A stretch of DNA of 64,000 nt from Brachionus plicatilis (GCA_010279815.1 QEOQ01000206.1:1215628-1279627); one strand, 5' to 3'; positions 22,130 to 33,996 are shown, counted from the stretch's first letter. A program made the numbers and translations. Notes: generated by a model from the sequence alone, not told the origin.

Positions 22130-22335
22130 ACAATTTGGGTCTTGCCTGTTATGTGACCAGTGACTTTATGTCGATTTGGTGACCAGGTTTTTTTTTCTGA
22201 CTGATCTCCTAATATGTGATAAGGCAAAATTATTTGTTTAGTAAAAATGTTTATAGAAAATTTACTAAAATAAACATAAATAAACATTTGGTGACGAAAA
22301 TTTTGCAATTGATCACATATTGGGTGATGAAGTGG
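22130..22335. repeat. GTGACC-containing MITE relic
   Basis: Contains GCCTGTTATGTGACC, TATGTCGATTTGGTGACCAG and, about 150 bp on, TTGATCACATATTGGGTGAT. Similar motifs in similar order recur (complement) at 62540-62660, so this is a dispersed family with decayed inverted ends. Confidence 0.4.
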
Positions 22336-22408
22336 AAATTTTCAGTGTAGACTCGGTGAAAGAGTTAAAAAGGCTTGAAAATTATGAAAGCGATGAATAA
22401 TCCTATTA

Positions 22409-23047
22409 CAGTCAACTCGCGGTTTAACGAATCGCTATTTAACGAATATCTTGATTTTACGAACTAAATCAAAAGAACGGAAATTCGGCAATCTATTTAC
22501 ATGCAAAAAATTTTTGATTTAACGAATTTTTGATATAACGAAACCTTGATTTTACGAACTAAATGTTTATCTAATTAAAATGCAAACAACAGTTGGCAGA
22601 TGACATTATTGGAAATATTGAAGCTAAAAATATAGACACCAGTACCGATGACATTGATGACGAATTAGTCGAAACAATAACAGAGCCTGAATCAATCACT
22701 TCGAAAGGCGCAATTGAAAAGATAAGCAAACTACGTGATTTTTTTGTTAGAAAGACTGAAGACTGTAATTCAATGATTGAAAACTTATTTAAAATGGAAA
22801 ATTTTATAAGCCAAACAAATAAAAAACAAACAAAAATTGATGATTTTTTTAAAAATTAATTTTAAATAATAAAAATTTAATTTTTTTTAAATAAAAACTT
22901 AAAAACATGGCTTTTTGTTTTATTTTAATTTGGTTTTTAAAATAATCCTTTCCCATCGTTTTGTATAGGAATTTAGATACAACGAAATTTGATTTAACGA
23001 ATAGGTTTTTTTCCGCCCAACTCATTCGTTAAACCGCGAGTTGACTG
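22409..23047 (+). mobile_element. pogo/Tigger-type element, non-autonomous
   Basis: Ends are perfect inverted repeats of about 24 bp starting CAGTCAACTCGCGGTTTAAC, flanked by the dinucleotide TA (22407-22408 and 23048-23049), the target of Tc1/mariner-pogo transposons. Subterminal ACGAACTAAAT and TTTAACGAAT motifs repeat. Length 639 bp. Only the last part of a transposase is kept (22593-22859), so it is a deletion derivative. It lies immediately 5' of a LINE 3' fragment. Confidence 0.85.
22593..22859 (+). pseudogene. C-terminal remnant of a Tigger/pogo transposase
   Basis: About 88 codons, acidic in the first half, ending KQTKIDDFFKN and stop. The QTxIxxFF tail is common at the C-terminus of Tigger/jerky-type transposases. 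The DNA-binding and DDD catalytic parts are missing. A short protein could still be made, but I see no start context for it. Confidence 0.55.
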
Positions 23048-23055
23048 TAATCTAG

Positions 23056-23560
23056 TAATGACAAAAGATGATGGCTCAGCACATAATATTACTAGAACTA
23101 AAAGCGAGCGTGACTTAGATGTTATACTGTCAGACGACTTTAAATGGAACGATCATGTAAGTCAAGCTGTTTTGAAAGCAAATTCGGTACTTGGAATGTT
23201 TAAAAGAACATTTACATTTACATGAAAGTTTCAAAATTCTGTTTACAACTTATGTTAGACCACATTTAGAATATGCTGCACCAGTTTGAAATCCTTACAG
23301 AAAAAAAGATTCAAAATTACTTGAAAAAGTGCAACGTAGAGCGACAAAATTAGTGCCTAGTCTGCGTAATCTCGACTATCAAAGAAGAAAATGGAATAGA
23401 TTGTCAGATCGAACTGTAAAAACCAAGTCAATTAATTGTTTCAAAATCTGTTTAGATACGATCGAAAAATAAAGATAACTGATAAATTATGGTTCATTGA
23501 ACTCATACTAATACAAGTTAAATTTGTTTCAACTTTTTATTATTATTATTATTAATAAAA
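23056..23560 (+). pseudogene. Jockey/CR1-like LINE 3' fragment
   Basis: Frame-shifted C-terminal RT sequence: ERDLDVILSDDFKWNDHVSQ, ANSVLGMFKRTF, a following VRPHLEYAAPV-like stretch in another frame, KVQRRATKLVPSLRNL, and finally KWNRLSDRTVKTKSINCFK ending in a stop at 23470-23472. An (ATT)n tail lies at 23537-23556. Stops and frameshifts make it inactive; part of the thumb region seems deleted between LDYQRRK and WNRLSD. Confidence 0.75.
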
Positions 23561-23817
23561 TTATCCAGATATGGAAACAATTATAGAATAATAAAAGAGA
23601 GCGATTTTTTGGTAAATGGCACCGATTCAGATCATGAAGAAAATTGTGAATCAGATTTTGAAGAGGTTAGCCATTTGCAAGCTTAGTTTAAATCCAACAA
23701 AAAAAAAAATTAGAAAAGTTTTCAAAAATTGCATCAGAAGCTTGGGGAAAATATTTTAGATTTTTTTAACAAATAAATATGACTTTTTTTGAATTTTACA
23801 ATTTTTTTTAAAATTTT

Positions 23818-24725
23818 TAGAGGCGAAATTTTTTTTAAATGTAGAAAAGTTTTCATAGCTGAATAAATTGGAAATTAATTGAAAAAAATTTTATGTTTTT
23901 TTTCGAATTTTTTGATTTTAGAAAAACTAAAAAGAAACAGAACGAGATGATATGAAAAATTGTAAATAATTTTTCATTGTCAAATTCACATTTTTCTATT
24001 TGTTAATAGTTTTTGTGAAATATAACATAAAATTTTCATAAGTAGAAAAAATAAAAAGGAACAGAATAAGAAGATATGTCAAAATGTAAATAACTTTTCA
24101 TTTTCACATTTTCCTCAAAGTAAGAAGAATGAGGGGATATTTAATACAGATCTATAAAATTATAAGTGGCTGTGAACTTTTCTCCCAATCAAGTATATAA
24201 TTTGAGAAAACACAAAAATGCATGGTAAGAGAAGATGTCAAAAATTGTATGCATCGTTATCATTTCTTGACAAATCGTGTGGTTAAATGAATAGGAATAG
24301 ACTGCCTGAAGAAATAGTTAATTCAAAAAAAAAACATTTTTAAAGCTAAACTAGATAATTGGCTTAAAAGGAATTATTTACTGCTATAGCTTGTAGAAGC
24401 TTAACCGGTTTTGGGTCGCATTATTTTACTACTACTACTACATTTTCATATTTTTATATTTGTTAATAGTTTTGGTACAATATTTCAGAAAATTTTTTTA
24501 TTAAACAACCCTACTTATGAAAATTTTAAATAAAAATTTTATGCAATATTTCACAGAAACTATAAACAAATAGAAAAATATGAATTTGGCTATATCATCT
24601 CGTTCTGTTTCTTTTTATTTTTTCTAAAATCAAAAAATTCTAAAAAAACATAATTTTTTTTTCAAATAATCACAATTTATTCAGCTATGAAAACTTTTCT
24701 ACAATTAAAAAAAATTCGCCTCTTA
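23818..24725. repeat. Long inverted repeat (foldback) with a LINE fragment in its loop
   Basis: The left arm (23818-24042) starts AGAGGCGAAATTTTTTTT and runs through GTAGAAAAGTTTTCATAGCT and AAAGAAACAGAACGAGATGA. The right arm (about 24515-24724) is its complement, ending AAAAATTCGCCTCTTA. Arms of 210-225 bp are clearly alignable. A partial extra copy of the arm interior lies at 24044-24110 and 24440-24500. The loop contains a LINE 3' fragment (24120-24440). Confidence 0.65.
24120..24440 (+). pseudogene. LINE 3' fragment inside the foldback
   Basis: Reads, with stops and shifts, RGYLIQIYKIISGCELF, then FLTNRVVK and IGIDCLKKL-like sequence, i.e. the C-terminal thumb region of a jockey/CR1 reverse transcriptase, and ends in a (CTA)n tail at 24427-24442. 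Inserted in, or carried by, the surrounding inverted repeat. Confidence 0.6.
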
Positions 24726-27700
24726 AATTAAAAAATTAAACTATATGGCTTATTTGAAGTAAAATATATTTTTTAATTATTTTATTTTATACTTATTTTC
24801 AAATTTAAATAATATTTAAATTTATGTTTAATTTTCAAATTTATGGGTTTTAACTATTTTTCTTAATTTTTTAACAAGTTATTTTCTTAATTAAAAATAA
24901 CATGGCTTCTTAAAAACTTTGTTATTTTTTCTTTATGAATGATTTTGATTAAAATCTTAAAAATTAAATGCTAATAGTTAAAATTAATAGTAAGCATATT
25001 TTACATGAAAGAATTAAAATGGGTTAAAACAACGAATTTAATAGAAGGTCAATTTTTTGCTAAATACTATTATTTTGATATTTTTTATTTTCCCTCAATT
25101 AAAATTAATTTTTGAATAGATTAAATTTTTTATCAATTAAAAATGACTTATTTTTAGCTATTTTTTATTTTATTACTATTTTTGTTTAGTTAATGATTAA
25201 GATTTCCCAAAAAAATAATGAGTTTTTTAGAAATTACTAAAATATTGATCACAACTAGTGTCAATTGATTAATCAAATTTACATTTTAAATACTAAATGC
25301 TAATACTTAATTTTAATTTATATTTAAGCCTTGAAAATTTTTGTTTTTAACTTTGTTTTATCTTTAGGAAGAATTCATTTTAAACATATTTTAATTTTAT
25401 ATAAAAAAAAACTTTTTTATTTTCCAAAGATGAATCGGTTCTTTTGTATTGAAATTCAATAGATAAGCATAAACAAAATAATTTGATCCAAGTCGCTTTG
25501 AAAAACATAAAGTAAAAAATAATTAAACATGATAAAACAGATAAAAAATTAAGTGTTTTATTTTTAATAACTCAGTAAAATTTTATAATTTCTTGATTGT
25601 CTTAGATAATGTGCTTTGAATCATTATCTTGAAAATTTTAATTTTTTTCCCTTTTTTATCATTTCTAGTCATTTTAAATAAAAAAAGTTTGAAAATAAGT
25701 GATTTTTAAAGCACTTAAATCGAGACTTTTTTAAGCCTTTTAAAATTTAAGAAAAAATAACTTAATTTACGGAATAATGCGAAAAATTACACAAAATTAC
25801 CGTTTACTTTTATGTCACACTAATACTATAAATTTTTAAATATTCGAAAAAAACCCCAACAAGCACAGATTGGATAAATATAGAAAATAAAATTATGTGA
25901 TAAGGGATCTTATTCACCAAATTTACGAATTATTTTTTTCATCATAATAGAATATCTGTGGCATGAAATTATAGTTTCAAAACTTTATGAAATATATATA
26001 TTACCTAAAATTTAAAATATATTGAAGATTGATCTTTAAAATTAACTAAATTTTTTCTATTATTTACTATTCCATTACTTAGCTGAACAGTTTACTAGAC
26101 TTTCAGAACATAATTTTCAAAATTAGAGTAAAATTCTTTAAAAAAACAAAAGATTTGAGATTTACTTAAAATTAAATTTAAACTCAGAATAAAAAAAATA
26201 TAAAAGCCTCAAAAAAGTTTAAACCTTTATTTGAACCTTAATGATTACGATTTTAGCAAGATAAAAAAAATTATAAATAATTTCATTTTTTTTTTCGATT
26301 TAAAAAAAAAATAATTGTAAAAAAATTACTCGGATAAGTGATTTTGATCATTAAAGGGCTTGTAAGAGCGATTGTTTCGTTTGGTGCTAGCTGGACTAGA
26401 GTTATTCAGGGTTGAGTTGTTCTTATTGTTAAGTGATCTATTATTTTGATTAGTAGTAAGTTCATGCAAACTTTCGACAGCTTTTTCTTTTGCTTTTCGA
26501 ACAATTCGTTCTCTTAACGGAATCATATTTATCTATAGTAGTCAAAGAACTAAAATTAACAATAAATTTTTTGTTAAATTTTTTTGGTTCAAAGTAAAAT
26601 GGTTTGAAAATGCGGAGCCATTTTAGAAAATGGTCTCAAGTCTCAACTTGAATGAACAGAGTCAACTTTGAAAAAAACTGAATTTTTCATGCATCTAATT
26701 ATTTGGTACGTTTTTTTTCAGTGCAAATTTAAGGAATAAAAAGAGTTATTATTTATTTTCTTAACAAATATTAACATAATTAATGATTTAATTTTTCAAA
26801 TCAGCTAACTGAATTCCTGTCTTACTATATAGACACAACTAAATTAACATTTATACTGTATTTTAATGACAGAACACTAAGTTTCATTTAGAAAAATAAA
26901 AAATTAAAATAAATATTTTTTGATAAATTAATTTATAAAATAAAAATAAAAAACAAAAACCAAAATTATTCAATTTAAACGCCAGATTGATTTATCTTAA
27001 TTTCCAAACATCTTCCACAGTAAAAGATTTTAAGCTTTTGCAAATTTATCCAAATTTACTAAATTAGAATTTTTTGCATTTCGACTGGTAGACCACTTTT
27101 TTTCTTTCTTCTATATATTTAAGAAATTTCGTTCAAGCATAAAATTTTTACAACACACTTACTGACTTTTCTGTGAAATTTAATCTCGATTGTTTAATTA
27201 TGTCAAAATTAATTGTTTTTTTGAACCATTTTTTTACAAAAATAATTTATTTTTGAAGCAAAAATTTTATTTAGCAAGATATTTTATCACTATTCTAAAA
27301 TTTACACTATTATCTAGGGATATTGTATTTTGTAACCTTACCAACATATGTGTAAAAAATTGTCTGATTTTGACATAAGCTTAAAACTCAATTTTTAATA
27401 AAGAAAATTTTGCAATAATATTTTATTCTAAAATTGATAAAAACAATTTAAGTAATATTTAAGTAATATTAAATTTAAGTTCAATATTTAAATAAAATTC
27501 TGTAGGACTTAAGCAATTAAAATAATTGTTTTCAAATTTTTTTAACACAGTAGATATTTCGATTCAATTATTTTTTTTCTTTAGTGAACATCATAAATTA
27601 TCGAAAAAAGTTTGGTAAAAAAGCGAAAAAAGAAACTAGCACTGCAACGCCTTCAGTTAGGATATAATCAAAAAAACATAATTAAAATTAAAAAAAAAAG

Positions 27701-29443
27701 TGTTTTCTATTAAACTAAGCTTTTTACTCATCTTCATTGGAATAAGTAAATAAGGTTCTCTTTTACTAATATGTATTCTGTTAAAGGCATAGTGATCAAG
27801 GTGTAATGTAATAGTCCAAATTGCATTAAAGATTCAACATTGATGGGTATTTTAATTTCTAAATATTGGTCGTATTACTAAATTACTAAGTAAATGTTAA
27901 GTTTTTTAATTACGTATATTTTTTCACCAAGTAAATATTTGAAATGCAAAAACTCAATTTTAATCTTGAGAAAATCAAACACCACCAGCTAACAATGTAG
28001 TGATAATCTAACTTTAGAGTAAGATTTTTTTACAATAATTTAATTTTAAAAATTTTCAATTTTTTTTTTCGAAATCTTTATATATTGTCTTTAAAAATCA
28101 AATTTAAACAAATAAATTGGAAAAAAAAAATTTATTTTTTTTTAAATTAGAGGTTTATTTAAAACTCTTTGTAATTAATGAGATCAATTGTATAAAAATT
28201 CTTTGAAAAGGAAAAAGGTCTTTTAATTAAATATTTTAATCTTTTATTTTATTAAAATAAGACCTGCTGTCATATAAAAACTATTTTATAGAAGCATTAT
28301 GGAAATTTTGGTTATTTAAAAATGTTATTTTACAAAATTCTTTGGTAAATTAAATTTTTTTTGGCAAATTTCGTTAATTTCCTTAAAATCCTCGGAGCAA
28401 ACCATTACTTTATATTATTTTTTTCTACTTGTAATTCAATTTACCTCACGAAAGATTGAGTATATTTAATTAAGAATTTTTCCTGTTCAATTGGGGATCT
28501 AATAAAAATTAGGGTTAGGATATTTATGAACAAAATTATCTAAGGCCAAGCTCTCTTAAAATTTTTGGCACTTTTTTATTTAGTTTTTTTTTATAAATAA
28601 GAGTTTAGAAACAAAATAATATCTGATTTAATGGTTTATAAAAGCAGAAAGCTGAATTTAATTTTTCAATTTACAGAAAATTTAAGAATATATTTTTCTA
28701 ATTATTGAATCTTTAGACAAATCAAAATAGAAGAAAAATATAAAATTTAAGTAAAAAAAATTATCTTCAACTATAACATTAAATCCAAATGAAACAAAGT
28801 TTTCAACTCTGAAGAAATTTTAGCATTATTTGATTATTTTTACAATTTCAAAGTTTTCTTAACTTTAATTTCGTTTTAAAATAAATTTTAGCAACTTACC
28901 AGAATCAATAACTAATCTACACATTTAGTTCCAATTTTTTGACTTAAAATTAGATTTTCAAACAAAAAATAGACACAATTTAAATTGCCGAAAATCTATG
29001 ATGCAACTTCGTTCTTAAACAAGCCACCAATAAATTTTAAGATACATGAAAAATAAAATATATTTTGCATAAAAAAATCATAATTTTCATTTTTCTGATT
29101 AGTAATAGAATTTATATCTCAAATTTCGCCAATTTTGTATTTTTTTTGTAAATCTTTATCCAAACTGAATAGACAGTATTCAAAAGTTAAATCCTGTATC
29201 ACTATTTTTTTAAACAATTAAAAAAATGAGTTACATTTTAGAGCATTAACAGAGTTTTTAATTTTTTTGTTGAAATAAATATTTGACTGTTTATTTCCGA
29301 TTAAGAGCTTCTAAGCTTTTAGCTTTGATTATAAAATTTGAAAAGTTGAAATTTTTAAAAATTGATACCGGCTCAAAAATTGAACTTTCAGAATTTTAGA
29401 TATATTGATAACTTTATGAGATTTGTTTAAATTCTGATTTAAA
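24726..29443. other. Long AT-rich intergenic stretch without a convincing gene
   Basis: Two weak candidates only. 26326-26526 (-) is a 66-codon ATG frame (MIPLRERIVRKAKEKAVES, then Asn-rich) with an in-frame stop just upstream. 27603-27668 (+) follows a TTTTCTTTAG acceptor-like site and reads NYRKKFGKKAKKETS to a stop, so could be a terminal exon or a transposase tail. Neither has a partner exon I can identify. The rest is homopolymer-rich with no repeats recognised. Confidence 0.4.
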
Positions 29444-31382
29444 ATGGCGAAGCCGCAACCAACTTCAACTAAGCAAAAAAGCCGAGTCCACCGATATTGT
29501 CCCAAATTGGATAAGATGAATTTTGTTCTGAAATGTGAATGGGCAAGTGAGTGCGATCAAATATTCTCGTCCATGGATGCCTTTATGAAGCATATAGATG
29601 AACATGTGAATGATTCAGCTAATTTTGAATGTCAATGGAGAGATTGTGATACTGACTGTTTTGAGGATGAATCAAGCTTTAAGCGGCATATTAATTTTCA
29701 TGCATTTCATACAAAATTAAAGGACATAGGCCAAAAAGTTCTCGATTCACTGCACGAAAACCAGAAAGATTGCCAAAAAACTAAATGTAATCTAGATGAT
29801 CAAACAAGAAATGACATACCAGAGTTACCTTTTAAATTTGAGTGTTCTTGGAACTGCTGTGATTACACAACTGATAATCCTGAGCTGTTTTATCAGCACA
29901 TAAAACAATTACATGTTGACAAATTTGAGTTAAAAGGAACTGAGTCTAAGTGTTTGTGGAGTCAGTGTCAACAAAAGATTATGAATAAAAATCGTTTAGT
30001 AGAGCATACCAGACATCATTCTCAAGAAAAATTGGTTGCTTGTCCAAATTGTGGCGCTTTATTCGCCTCTTTCACAAAATTTATTGACCACTGCAGTAGG
30101 TCGAGCAGCATCGGAAGTAATTAAGACTCATAATTAAAATAAAAATTAAACTTTTTAAATAGACACATGCTTCCAATGCTCTCTTTGTAATAAAAAATTT
30201 GCCACAAATAATCTCCTCAAAGAACATATTAGAAAACATGGTATTTTTCTTCACCTATTCGATAGACTTTTTTAATTTTTATCTTTAAGTGAACAAATTA
30301 AAATGTCCAATATGTGAAATGACTTGTATAGATAATAAAGATCTCAATAAGCATATTTTATATAAACATACAAATGAAAAAAAATTCCAATGTTCCCAAT
30401 GTTCCCACAGGCAAGTCAAAGTTTAAATTATTTTTTGTTTAAATCTAACAAACACTCTTTAGCTGTAAAACTCACTATGACTTACAAAAACATATCAATT
30501 TGAAGCATATTGAGCGCTTTGAATACGAGTGTAATGAATGTGTTTATAGGTCCAAAGACTTGGATAGAATAAGAAAGCATATGCTTAAACATCATTTAGT
30601 AATTTTAAAATTTTTATTTAAAAAAAATTAATTACATTTTTATTTAATCTAAAAAGAATAATATAGATTTGGAAAAAAACTTTGGTACCATGTACATGTG
30701 CCATGTGTGCAAAAAAACCTACAGCCAAGGCTCCACTTTATCCAAGCATTTGAAGTCAGTGCACAATTTTCAATGGCCGTCGGGACACTCTCGCTTCCAG
30801 TACAAACTAGAAACAGATGGTTTCTACAGACTTCAAACTTTACGCTATGAGAGTCCAAAGCTTGTTAAAGAGTTAAATAGGACCAAAGATTCAGAGAAAC
30901 TAGCAAATTCCAAGATTCCAGATCTACCGGTTAATTACGAAAGTTTTGATAGTTCACTTATTAGTTCAATTGGAACTAGCTCAACTAGTGAATATTCTAG
31001 CTCGAATACTGTATACGACATGACAAATCAGCATTTACAGTTAGCATTGCCGATCAATTTAGAACCAATTGAACCAGATTCTGCTGATGACAATTTTTTA
31101 CTAAACAACAAAAACGAAGAGATACAAAAAATGGAAGTTGAGTGTGAGAGTGAAAAAAATTATTTTGTCCTAGTTAATACAGATATGAGTCAAAATTTAG
31201 AGAGTCAAGCGGAAAGAGTCGAATTCGATATCGAGAATTTTTTAGAATCAAATTTTAGAGTGAAAGAAAAGTCTTTTAGAGAAAATGAAATTAGTATTTT
31301 CAATTCAGTTGAAGATCCGAATGAATCTTTAGATTACAAAAATATTGATCTCATTCAAGCTTGTTCGTCCAAATTGTCATAA
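29444..31382 (+). CDS. HINFP: Histone H4 transcription factor-like zinc-finger protein
   Basis: Five exons: 29444-30116, 30163-30240, 30290-30410, 30463-30598 and 30657-31382, giving about 577 residues. The protein is a C2H2 zinc-finger factor; HINFP binds histone H4 promoters at G1/S in vertebrates. The match is by order: a divergent CEWASECDQIFSSMDAFMKH finger, CQWRDCDTDCFEDE, YHTKL-like FHTKLKDIG, FECSWNCC, CLWSQCQQKI, VACPNCGALFASFTKF, then classical fingers CSLCNKKFATNNLL, CPICEMTC, CSQCSHSCKTHYDLQKH, CNECVYRSKDL and CHVCKKTYSQGSTL. The signature HNFQWPSGHSRFQYK and LRYES close to the last finger is typical of HINFP. The last ~170 residues are acidic and Ser-rich with no domain seen. Intron 3 (30411-30462) begins GCAAGT, a GC-AG intron; splicing there restores CSHSCKTHYD. 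A TTAAATAAAGG polyadenylation signal lies near 31490. Confidence 0.92.
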
Positions 31383-31526
31383 ATGGTACTTAAATGAAAA
31401 TTTTCACTTTTATTTTTTGTTTACATTTTCTTTTTTCTTCTATAAAAATGTTAAATAATTCCGAAGCTTATTTGGACAAGTATTTTTTTAAATAAAGGTT
31501 TTAGATTGTTTAAATGCTTTATGTTT

Positions 31527-31920
31527 TTATTTAATTGCTTTATCTTTACTTTTGTAATGGATGCCACGAGTTCTCAGAGTTCTTTTAATATTTTCGGGAA
31601 GATCTCCAGAAACACTAATGGCGTACATTCCTTTAACAAAATTATCAATCTGCTGCCATCTAGCCACCCAACTATCTTCTGGATCCATCATCGCTATCAT
31701 GCCATCAAAATTTGCACTTGTACAATCTAAAATTTGGTCTCGATCTCCCCTTAGATAAAGAAAATTTTCGCAATTGTCACATCCTTCATTAAAAAATTGA
31801 TCCATTGTCTAAATTATTTAATATAATTTCCAATTTAAAAATTCTTTTCTTTACTTTAATAAGACCACACATTTTGCATGCTCTTATTCCACGTAATGAA
31901 CGAGGTATTGACGCAGACAT
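31527..31920 (-). CDS. SPT4: SPT4 transcription elongation factor, copy A
   Basis: Two exons on the minus strand: 31920-31855 (22 codons, MSASIPRSLRGIRACKMCGL) and 31808-31527, with a 46-bp intron starting GTAAAG and ending TTTAG. The product is about 115 residues, the usual SPT4 size. SPT4 pairs with SPT5 in DSIF, which controls RNA polymerase II pausing and elongation. The four zinc-binding Cys are present (CKMC and CDNC), followed by the conserved DCTSANFDGMIAMMDPEDSW and the VSVTG-like AISVSGDLP. A second copy of SPT4 is at 45534-45941 on the other strand. It lies tail to tail with the HINFP gene, whose stop is only about 145 bp away, so the 3' UTRs may overlap. Confidence 0.95.
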
Positions 31921-32074
31921 TTTGAATATTACAATTTGATAAAAAAAAGCCAACAAAAAAATATTATTTTTAGATAAATTTATTTAAAATTTTATTTTAT
32001 AAATGTTATTTTTAGAATATTTTTTATATAGTGATTTAATGCTTAGAATGATCAAAATAGTTTAACAGCTGTAA

Positions 32075-32147
32075 GCCCGGCTAGCTCAGTCGGTAGAGCA
32101 TGGGACTCTTAATCCCAGGGTCGTGGGTTCGAGCCCCACGTTGGGCG
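32075..32147 (+). tRNA. tRNA-Lys (CUU), copy 1
   Basis: A 73-base cloverleaf. Acceptor GCCCGGC pairs with GTTGGGC (two G-U pairs) before discriminator G. Anticodon arm TGGGA-CTCTTAA-TCCCA gives anticodon CTT. A-box TAGCTCAGTCGG and B-box GGTTCGAGCCC fit a polymerase III gene. A short TTTTT lies just downstream. No intron. Confidence 0.97.
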
Positions 32148-32602
32148 AAATTTTTATTAATTTAGAGAAAAATATCTCAAAAATGAATAAAGTTTTGCTG
32201 ATTCACTTTTCTAAAATTAATAATTAAAAATTAGAAATTGAAAGAATTGTGTAATAAAGTAGGTAAAAAGCAGCAAAAATATTTAATTTTTGAACATATA
32301 CTTTTTTGCCGAAATTTCTCAATTTTTCAAAAGCTAAAATGCCCCAATCTATAAACCCTAGGTTGTAGGTTAATTTTAGTTTTATTTGAAAAAAAATATA
32401 TTTTGTTTTTTTAACCAATTACTACAGACTTAAACGCTATTCAAAATTTGAAAAATTGAACTGATAATTTAAATTATTCAGTAATAAACCATACAAATCC
32501 TTCTTTAGTTTTCAATTTCTAATAACCAGACTCATTAATATTCTAGTCTTTGTACTTTTTGGAAATAAAATATCTAAGAATTTTTTGTTTTAACAACAGT
32601 AA

Positions 32603-32675
32603 GCCCGGCTAGCTCAGTCGGTAGAGCATGGGACTCTTAATCCCAGGGTCGTGGGTTCGAGCCCCACGTTGGGCG
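32603..32675 (+). tRNA. tRNA-Lys (CUU), copy 2
   Basis: Identical over all 73 bases to the copy 528 bp upstream and in the same orientation. The two share only a few flanking bases (AACA...GTAA before the gene) and a T-run after it, here TTTTTTA at 32679. Confidence 0.97.
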
Positions 32676-33354
32676 AATTTTTTTATTCTCCAAATAATTT
32701 TAAATTTTATCTTTTGTTATTGTTAGGAATATTAAAGCTTCGTATACTCGGATAAACAAAAATTATTTACTCAAGCTAAAACGACTTCTTGAAAGTCATT
32801 AAATAATTTAATCAATACAGTCTCAAAAATACTTTAAAAATTTTTTCAGTCTTGAGCTTTAAAATTTAAACGCTAGCAACAAAATTCCAAAAATAAACAA
32901 AATAAATACCAAAAAACAAATAAAATATCACGGAAAATTTTGGTGCTATCATGCCCTTATATTTTTTTATTACACGAAAAAAGTCGAGCAAAAAATTGTG
33001 CAATAAGCTCTAAAGGATTTAAAAAAACTCTTCTAGGATTAAATGAATCATACTTTCATTTAAATTTATGGAAAACAAACAAAAAATTAAAAATTCTATT
33101 TTTCTAAAATCTATTATTCAAATTAGGAGAGATGTTGAATTTAGGAAAAAATTAATCAAGGTTTTCACAAAAATTAATTTTATTTTAAATAAATTTTATT
33201 TAACTGTCTCTTGATTGAAAAAATTTATTAAAGATCTTAAAATTATCGCTTTTTCTTAAAAATAAAAAAAATAAAAATGTGTTCTTTTCAAAAAATAAAT
33301 TAAGAACAATAGAAAAAGCTTTCGAATATATACAAAAACTTCGTCTAAAATTTA
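32676..33354. other. AT-rich spacer
   Basis: Separates the tRNA pair from the 3' end of the minus-strand gene at 33355; no feature recognised. Confidence 0.4.
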
Positions 33355-33996
33355 TTAAAATGCTCTTGCTTTGATTGTATCATGAACCCACTGGTCACTT
33401 AGAACACCGTTATCTCTTTTAAATGTTTCATTCATAATATTTTTAAGACCGTATTTTGTCGGCGATTGAAAACTGGTCGATTTAAATCTGCTAGTGGTCA
33501 ATCTATCATGCTTGTCATAAAAATTCCATCCATACTCCATTGAGCTTGTAATCGGGAAAACAAATTTTTCCTCCGGTTTGTATCGTTTTCTTTCACTCAA
33601 ATACTTGTATCTTCCCTCATGGTCCTTACTTATGCCATTGTAAATCAAATCTTTTTCTTTAGGATTTTGATCATACATATCAGCTGTTCTAATAGTCTCC
33701 GAATGCTTTTCCTTAACACCGAGCTTTATCAAATATTCGTTCACGTCTTTATCATAGTTATTCTTTTTCGGTATCAACTTTATCTCAGGCACCCTAAATC
33801 TGCGCTTATTCAAAAAATCCTCAAATTGAATTGTTTCGTACATTTCCTTGAAGCCCAAGTCTGTTTTGTCCCCGAATTTGTCCTTCATTCTCTCACGGTT
33901 AATGTTCCAGCGAAGCCTTGCCTCGGTCTCCTTTTCAATCGTGTCACTCCACGTTTTATATGATTTGTTATTTATTCCTTTAGCCCGAAAGTCCAT
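33355..33996 (-). CDS. Probable axonemal/sperm microtubule inner protein (SPMIP1/ATP6V1FNB-like)
   Basis: A single-exon frame of 213 residues starting MDFRAKGINNKSYKTW. The protein is hydrophilic, Lys/Arg/Tyr-rich, with no signal peptide or membrane helix. Two features suggest the SPMIP1 (ATP6V1FNB) family: an N-terminal W-x4-KE-x3-RLRW segment at residues 16-30, and residues 118-157, IYNGISKDHEGRYKYL followed by PITSSMEYGW. Members of this family have been placed inside doublet microtubules of cilia or sperm tails, where they stabilise the lattice. My match is from memory of the family pattern, so the assignment is provisional; the frame itself looks genuinely coding. A ciliated animal such as a rotifer would be expected to have one. 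Confidence 0.6.
   Translation of the reverse strand: MDFRAKGINNKSYKTWSDTIEKETEARLRWNINRERMKDKFGDKTDLGFKEMYETIQFEDFLNKRRFRVPEIKLIPKKNNYDKDVNEYLIKLGVKEKHSETIRTADMYDQNPKEKDLIYNGISKDHEGRYKYLSERKRYKPEEKFVFPITSSMEYGWNFYDKHDRLTTSRFKSTSFQSPTKYGLKNIMNETFKRDNGVLSDQWVHDTIKARAF

Noticed and set aside
26326..26526. 66-codon Asn-rich minus-strand frame as a gene
   Set aside because: No homology recognised, in-frame stop just upstream, no splice partner found; kept only as a weak candidate in the spacer entry.
31506..31758. Plus-strand frames over SPT4 copy A
   Set aside because: Antisense shadows of the conserved SPT4 exon 2.
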